DNA of 9,813 nucleotides from an uncultured Collinsella sp. (GTDB taxonomy: Bacteria; Actinomycetota; Coriobacteriia; Coriobacteriales; Coriobacteriaceae). Below the pieces are notes generated by a model. The model had not been told where the DNA came from and searched no databases. It saw only the letters and a list, made by a program, of their open reading frames with translations. Location: positions 1 through 9,813 of the forward strand of contig UQAU01000048.1 in assembly GCA_900539035.1 (NCBI GenBank), in the 5' to 3' direction. This document shows positions 6,505-9,813 of this stretch, one piece after another; position 1 is the first letter of the stretch; every line of letters starts with the position of its first letter. The position numbers and the translations under genes are program-made.

Positions 6505-9342
6505 TTATGCCTCACCTCCTTTGGAGTGCTTGCCAAGCGGAGTGGTATCTCCATCATTTATGGCTGTGCTGTCGCTGTCCTGAGATTTATGGTTCGAGCC
6601 TATATGCGGCAAGCGGCCCGTGGACTGATCGCCGCTCTTGGCACCACGCTCGCTGGCGTTGAGGCCAAACATGTAGCGGGCGGCAGGGATCGCCGCTGTG
6701 TGCTCGCGCATCTCGCGGCGCAGGTCCTCGTCCGAAAGCGCCGAGATACGCATCTGGGTGTTGAGGCTCGATCGGATGTACTCGATATTGATAAGCCAGC
6801 CGCAAATGGCGATGACCGAGATAATCCAGATGACCAGCAGGATGATCTTGCCGTTGTTGTCGATGTCAAGGACCGTCGAAAGCACAAAGAGCAACACCTG
6901 AACGCCCACCACGGCAGCAAAGCCGCCCTTGATGTAGTACGGATAACGGTGCTCAAAAGTCACCGCATGGTCGAGCAGCTCGCGACGGTACGAATCGGAA
7001 TCGAGCATGACACGCATGGCCGTGCGCAGCGAGTAGCGCTGGCGCGGCAGGTCATTGGACTCGCAGATCATCATACCGGTCGTGGAAAGCTGCTTATCAA
7101 AGAGCAGGTTAAGGTTGAGCAGCAGCGGACGAAGCTGCAACCCGATAAAGAGCGCCACGATCAGAAACACGCCCAGGATGCACAGGTTAAACAGGTAGTT
7201 AAACGAGTACATGCCGCCGACCGTCTCGCGCAGCAGATTGATGCCGTAGGTAAAGGGCAGCAGTGGGTGCAGCCACTGGAAGAAGCCAGGCATCATCTCG
7301 ATGGGGTACATGCCCGATGAACCCGGAATCTGCACGATAACCAGAATGACGCCGATTGCCTTGCCGATGTGCTTAAACGTAGTGGACAGCGCGTAAATGA
7401 TGTTGACGTACGTAAACGAGATGGCGATGCCGCCCAGCACGAACAGCAGCGGGTTGACGCACTGTACGCCAATGACCAGATCACCCACCGTAACGATGAT
7501 GGCCTGCAACGCGCCCAGGATCACCATGAGCAACCAGCGGCCAAAGTAGCCTTGGCGCGCCGTAAAGCTGCCGATGCCTTCGCGGTCGACCTCGAGCTTG
7601 TAGATGGCGATAAGCACGTAGCCGCCCACCCAAAGCGCCAGATTGGTGTAGAAGGGAGCGATGCCCGAGCCAAAGCTCTTGACCGGATAGATCGACTTGG
7701 ACGTCAGCTCGACCGGAGAGGCCATGAAATCTGCCACGTCATTGACATCGACGCCCATAAGGTCGGCGAGCTCGCCCATAGACTCAGAGGTCTGCAGCGC
7801 CGCGATGTCATTGGCTGCGGTCGCAAGCTTGTCCTGGACCTTGGCAAGCGAGGAATCGGTCTGGGACAGCGTGGTCTTGGCCTGACCGAGCGTAGCGTTA
7901 AGCTGCGAAAGCGTACCGCGCGCGCTTGCAATCGTGGGCGTGAGGCCAGATACAATTCCCGTCAGATCGCCCGAGACGGCGGCAAAGGAATCGAGCGCGC
8001 TCGAGGCCTTCGGCAGCGCGTTTTGGCCCAGGCTTGTTTGGGCCTGGCCAAGGTTGGTCGCACCGGTCTGGATTGCGTTATTGATAGCGTCGCTGGCGCC
8101 CGAAACAGCCGCGGCGTCATTCGCCATGGCGCTCGACTGCGCGGACAGACCGTCCTTGATGCTCTGCAACTTCTCGTTCTGCTCACGGAGCAAATCGATG
8201 GTCGATACAATGCGCGCGTCAATTTCCTCGGAACCTGTCGACGTGTCATTGGCGAGAATCTCCAAGTGCCCGATAACGGCCTTATTGTGGTCGATCGTCG
8301 CTTGGAGAGACTCGAGCGAGTTGTCGATACGGGTGGTCGTAGATGTGACCGTGCCCGTCAGCTTGCCGATGGCAGCGTTCGCGGAGGCCGACGTCTTGGT
8401 GAGCGCAAGGCTGCCTTCCGAGAGCGCCTTGGAGAGCGAGGCGATAGAGTTGCCCGCCGTGGTGCGAGCTTCACCCAGCAGGTCGTTGCCCTGAGAGATC
8501 GCTTGCGTCAGTGACGGCGCCTGACCCTGCATGCCGGCAAGTGCCGCATCAGCCGAGGCGATAGCGCCACCCGTCTTATCGATGGCGGCATTCATGTCGC
8601 CAATCGAATCGCGCACCTCGCCCAAGGTATCGGATGCCTCGGAGACAGAACTTGCCAACGAATCCCGAGTCTGGGTTGCCTTGTCCTTTAAATCGACTCC
8701 GGCATCCTTGGCAATACTGGCAACGGTCTCGCCCACCGTGGAGACAAATTCCGAGTTGATCTGCTCCTCGATGGTGCTTGCACCGGTGTCGGTAACCTTG
8801 GGCGCAATAGCGCTCTTCTTCTCATTGACGTAGTACGTAAGCTTGGGCTGATGGTAGTTGCCGTCGAGCATCGAGACCAGGTTATCCGAGAAGTTCTTGG
8901 GGATCACGATGGCCGCATAGTACTCACCACTCTCGACGCCCTCCTTGGCGTCGGCCGCCGAATCGACGAAGGTCCAGCCCAGCTGATCGTTTTCCTTGAG
9001 CTGATCGACAACCTGGTCGCCCGCGTTGAGCTCGCCCACCAAGTCGTTTTGGGTGCCCCGATCGTTGTTGGCGATGGCAATCTTGATACCCTGGGTGTTT
9101 CCGTACGGATCCCAGTTAGCCACGATGTTGTACCAGGCATACAGCGAGGGAATAACGCACACGCCAAGGGTAACCACCAAGGCGACGGGGTTCAAAAGCA
9201 GTCGCTTAATGTCGCGCTTCAATATCGCAAAGGAGACCTTTGCGTTGGATAGTTTGCTGCCGAGACTCACGCTTGGACCATCCATCCTGTCGTTGAATCG
9301 AATCGTACTATCGACAACCATTGTACGTAGGCGCTTTAGCAT
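6505..9342 (-). CDS. YhgE/Pip-family membrane protein with C-terminal extension (first of pair)
   Basis: A 945-residue paralogue of the next gene. Numbered from the ATG at 9342, it has an unusual polar N-terminus of about 38 residues, then FAILKRDIKRLL, a membrane helix (about 52-72), WDPYGNTQGIKIAIANND (77-94) and GEYYAAIVIPKNFS (139-152). A very long helical, Ala/Ser/Thr-rich region (about 186-521) follows, then a five-helix ABC-2-like segment (about 564-736) with GMYPIEMMPGFF (677-688) and LLPFTYGIN (694-702). Unlike its partner it carries about 190 further residues, with two more hydrophobic segments (about 804-826 and 832-853) and a charged tail. The start is uncertain: the frame also has a TTG at 9354 and ATGs at 9321 and 9285, and none has a good ribosome site. 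9342 is chosen as the first ATG, about 29 bases after the predicted transcription start. It is the first gene of a two-gene operon, and the TAA touches the next ATG. The role is probably in the envelope and the substrate is unknown. Confidence 0.9.
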   Translation of the reverse strand: MLKRLRTMVVDSTIRFNDRMDGPSVSLGSKLSNAKVSFAILKRDIKRLLLNPVALVVTLGVCVIPSLYAWYNIVANWDPYGNTQGIKIAIANNDRGTQNDLVGELNAGDQVVDQLKENDQLGWTFVDSAADAKEGVESGEYYAAIVIPKNFSDNLVSMLDGNYHQPKLTYYVNEKKSAIAPKVTDTGASTIEEQINSEFVSTVGETVASIAKDAGVDLKDKATQTRDSLASSVSEASDTLGEVRDSIGDMNAAIDKTGGAIASADAALAGMQGQAPSLTQAISQGNDLLGEARTTAGNSIASLSKALSEGSLALTKTSASANAAIGKLTGTVTSTTTRIDNSLESLQATIDHNKAVIGHLEILANDTSTGSEEIDARIVSTIDLLREQNEKLQSIKDGLSAQSSAMANDAAAVSGASDAINNAIQTGATNLGQAQTSLGQNALPKASSALDSFAAVSGDLTGIVSGLTPTIASARGTLSQLNATLGQAKTTLSQTDSSLAKVQDKLATAANDIAALQTSESMGELADLMGVDVNDVADFMASPVELTSKSIYPVKSFGSGIAPFYTNLALWVGGYVLIAIYKLEVDREGIGSFTARQGYFGRWLLMVILGALQAIIVTVGDLVIGVQCVNPLLFVLGGIAISFTYVNIIYALSTTFKHIGKAIGVILVIVQIPGSSGMYPIEMMPGFFQWLHPLLPFTYGINLLRETVGGMYSFNYLFNLCILGVFLIVALFIGLQLRPLLLNLNLLFDKQLSTTGMMICESNDLPRQRYSLRTAMRVMLDSDSYRRELLDHAVTFEHRYPYYIKGGFAAVVGVQVLLFVLSTVLDIDNNGKIILLVIWIISVIAICGWLINIEYIRSSLNTQMRISALSDEDLRREMREHTAAIPAARYMFGLNASERGAKSGDQSTGRLPHIGSNHKSQDSDSTAINDGDTTPLGKHSKGGEA
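6512..6522 (-). promoter_or_regulatory. Strong ribosome binding site between the YhgE/Pip genes
   Basis: The minus strand reads AAAGGAGGTGA, fully complementary to the usual 3' end of 16S rRNA. It is placed seven bases before the ATG of the downstream gene and encodes part of the upstream protein's C-terminal KGGEA. It fixes the start of the downstream gene at 6504 and implies reinitiation on the TAA-ATG junction. Confidence 0.85.
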
Positions 9343-9377
9343 CTCGGCGCACAATGGTATCGAGTTTTGCGGGTAGC

Positions 9378-9413
9378 AATATACTACGAAGATGAGTTAA
9401 CGTACAGATGTAC
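9378..9413 (-). promoter_or_regulatory. Candidate promoter and operator of the YhgE/Pip operon
   Basis: On the minus strand TATATT (9378-9383) matches five of six -10 positions and would start transcription near 9371, giving a leader of about 29 bases to the ATG at 9342. The expected -35 window, 17 bases further up, reads only TGTACG. It is covered by GTACA-GA-TGTAC (9402-9413), a 12-base sequence palindromic except for its centre. A weak -35 under a palindrome is the usual layout of a repressor or activator site. The regulator gene is not in the window. Confidence 0.4.
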
Positions 9414-9471
9414 AGTATCCTAAATTTCAGCAGGTCACAAAACCACAACCCGCACAAATTAGCAATTCAAA

Positions 9472-9529
9472 TAGTCATCGGGGACGTTCTTAAATGACTA
9501 GTCAAACAAGAACGTCCCCAATGACTAGT
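9472..9529. repeat. Four-part palindromic repeat B
   Basis: Perfect 12-base arms GGGGACGTTCTT (9480-9491) and AAGAACGTCCCC (9508-9519) surround a loop containing the 10-bp palindrome TGACTAGTCA (9495-9504). The same word flanks the outside as TAGTCAT (9472-9478) and ATGACTA (9521-9527), separated from the arms by one mismatch. The layout x-s-x'-x-s'-x' is that of repeat A at 116-177, and both contain the GGGGACG core at the arm end. It lies about 60 bp upstream of the candidate YhgE/Pip promoter. There is no T-tract, so it is read as a dispersed intergenic repeat. Confidence 0.65.
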
Positions 9530-9569
9530 TTGGACCACGGTAACGTCGATGTTTTGGCAATGCCAGCGA

Positions 9570-9669
9570 GCGGGCGCCAGAGCGAACAAATTGGCATGAA
9601 AAGAGGACGGCATAGACCTTCTGGTCATGCCGTCCTCTTTGAATGACAAGTTGTCGCTCTGGCGCCCGC
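9570..9669 (+). repeat. Rod-like structured element H2
   Basis: A 100-base imperfect inverted repeat with the same plan as 1631-1724. P1 pairs 9570-9585 with 9654-9669 (16 Watson-Crick pairs), then a bulged A9586 and CAA/TTG. P2 is TTGGCAT (9591-9597) with ATGACAA (9643-9649), six of seven paired. Facing GA dinucleotides lie at 9598-9599 and 9641-9642. P3 is AAAGAGGAC (9600-9608) with GTCCTCTTT (9632-9640), and the tip is GGCAT-A-GACC / GGTCATGCC with a TTCT loop. The outer stem differs in sequence from H1 yet is fully paired. The inner hairpin with its CTCTTTT edge could also serve as a terminator of a minus-strand gene to the right; that alternative remains open. Confidence 0.55.
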
Positions 9670-9697
9670 GCAGCGTCGACTGGTCCGCCCGTCGTTT

Positions 9698-9739
9698 GAA
9701 CGGCGGAACTGAGGGGCGCCTACACCCCTTAAGCCGTTC
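9698..9739. repeat. Nested hairpin downstream of the partial gene
   Basis: GAACGGC (9698-9704) pairs with GCCGTTC (9733-9739), and inside it AGGGG (9712-9716) pairs with CCCCT (9725-9729). An overlapping alternative pairs CCGCC (9685-9689) with GGCGG (9702-9706), so the two folds exclude each other. It sits 35 bases past the stop of the partial gene and could be part of that transcript's 3' end. No T-run follows. The rest of 9670-9773 shows nothing recognisable. Confidence 0.3.
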
Positions 9740-9773
9740 GTAGAACCCCCTAACAACCAAACAACATAAAGTT

Positions 9774-9813
9774 TCAAGCACCAGCTGCGAAGGCCACCGG
9801 GTCCACCGGGAGG
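9774..9813 (-). CDS. 3' end of an unidentified gene (partial)
   Basis: The last 40 bases contain an open minus-strand frame that would end LPVDPVAFAAGA and a TGA stop (9774-9776), cut by the window edge. Its codons (GCT, GGT, GTG, CCG, GAC, TTC) resemble those of the neighbouring genes, and its orientation fits the rest of the window. Twelve residues cannot identify a family, and the frame may be accidental. Confidence 0.3.
   Translation of the reverse strand, partial: LPVDPVAFAAGA

Noticed and set aside
5584..8514. Two long plus-strand open frames (5584-7320 and 7369-8514)
   Set aside because: Both lie opposite the YhgE/Pip genes, have Arg/Asp/His-rich compositions typical of shadow frames, and no ribosome site or domain.
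9467..9781. 104-codon minus-strand open frame
   Set aside because: It runs straight through inverted repeats H2 and B, so its sequence is explained by the repeats. Its composition is not protein-like and no ribosome site was evident.
9792..9813. CCACCGGG motif resembling the 3' part of a ZTP riboswitch
   Set aside because: Only a short word matches, it is a local tandem copy (CCACCGGG-T-CCACCGGG), and the required 5' domain is absent. A minus-strand coding end is at least as good an explanation.

Overview
The window looks like chromosomal sequence from a moderately high-GC (roughly 58-60% by eye) bacterium that uses strong Shine-Dalgarno sites. The paired YhgE/Pip genes, the DMT, OFA-type MFS and M20D genes, and the intergenic hairpin style suggest a gut Coriobacteriia (Actinomycetota), most likely Collinsella. 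This is an inference from sequence style and no marker gene is present. All five complete genes, plus the 3' end of a probable sixth, lie on the minus strand, so transcription runs from right to left.

Reading with transcription: the last codons of an unidentified gene (9774-9813) are followed by a gene-free stretch of about 430 bp. This stretch holds a nested hairpin, a long rod-like inverted repeat (9570-9669), a four-part palindromic repeat (9472-9529) and a candidate promoter with a GTACA-GA-TGTAC palindrome. Next come two adjacent YhgE/Pip-family membrane protein genes (9342-6505 and 6504-4315). They are joined stop-to-start (TAA-ATG) and end at a rho-independent terminator (4182-4218). 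An EamA/DMT transporter gene (4114-3131) follows and ends at a textbook terminator (3093-3118). Then come an M20D amidohydrolase gene (3014-1716) and an MFS transporter gene (1592-288). Only 123 bp separate the last two, most of it filled by a second rod-like inverted repeat (1631-1724). Below the MFS gene are a 25-bp-arm hairpin (189-252), another four-part palindromic repeat (116-177), and a poly-C tract at positions 1-103 that is probably a sequencing or assembly artefact at a contig edge.

Functionally, the YhgE/Pip pair probably makes related envelope proteins with very long extracytoplasmic helical regions. The M20D enzyme and MFS carrier may form a small uptake-and-hydrolysis unit for an N-acyl amino acid or similar amide, with the DMT exporter/permease as a separate unit.

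The least ordinary content is between the genes. The two rod-like repeats share a layout: a covarying outer stem, tandem G-A mismatches facing each other, and a hairpin with one bulged A. The two four-part palindromes share the order x-s-x'-x-s'-x' although their sequences largely differ. Both pairs look like families of dispersed structured elements.
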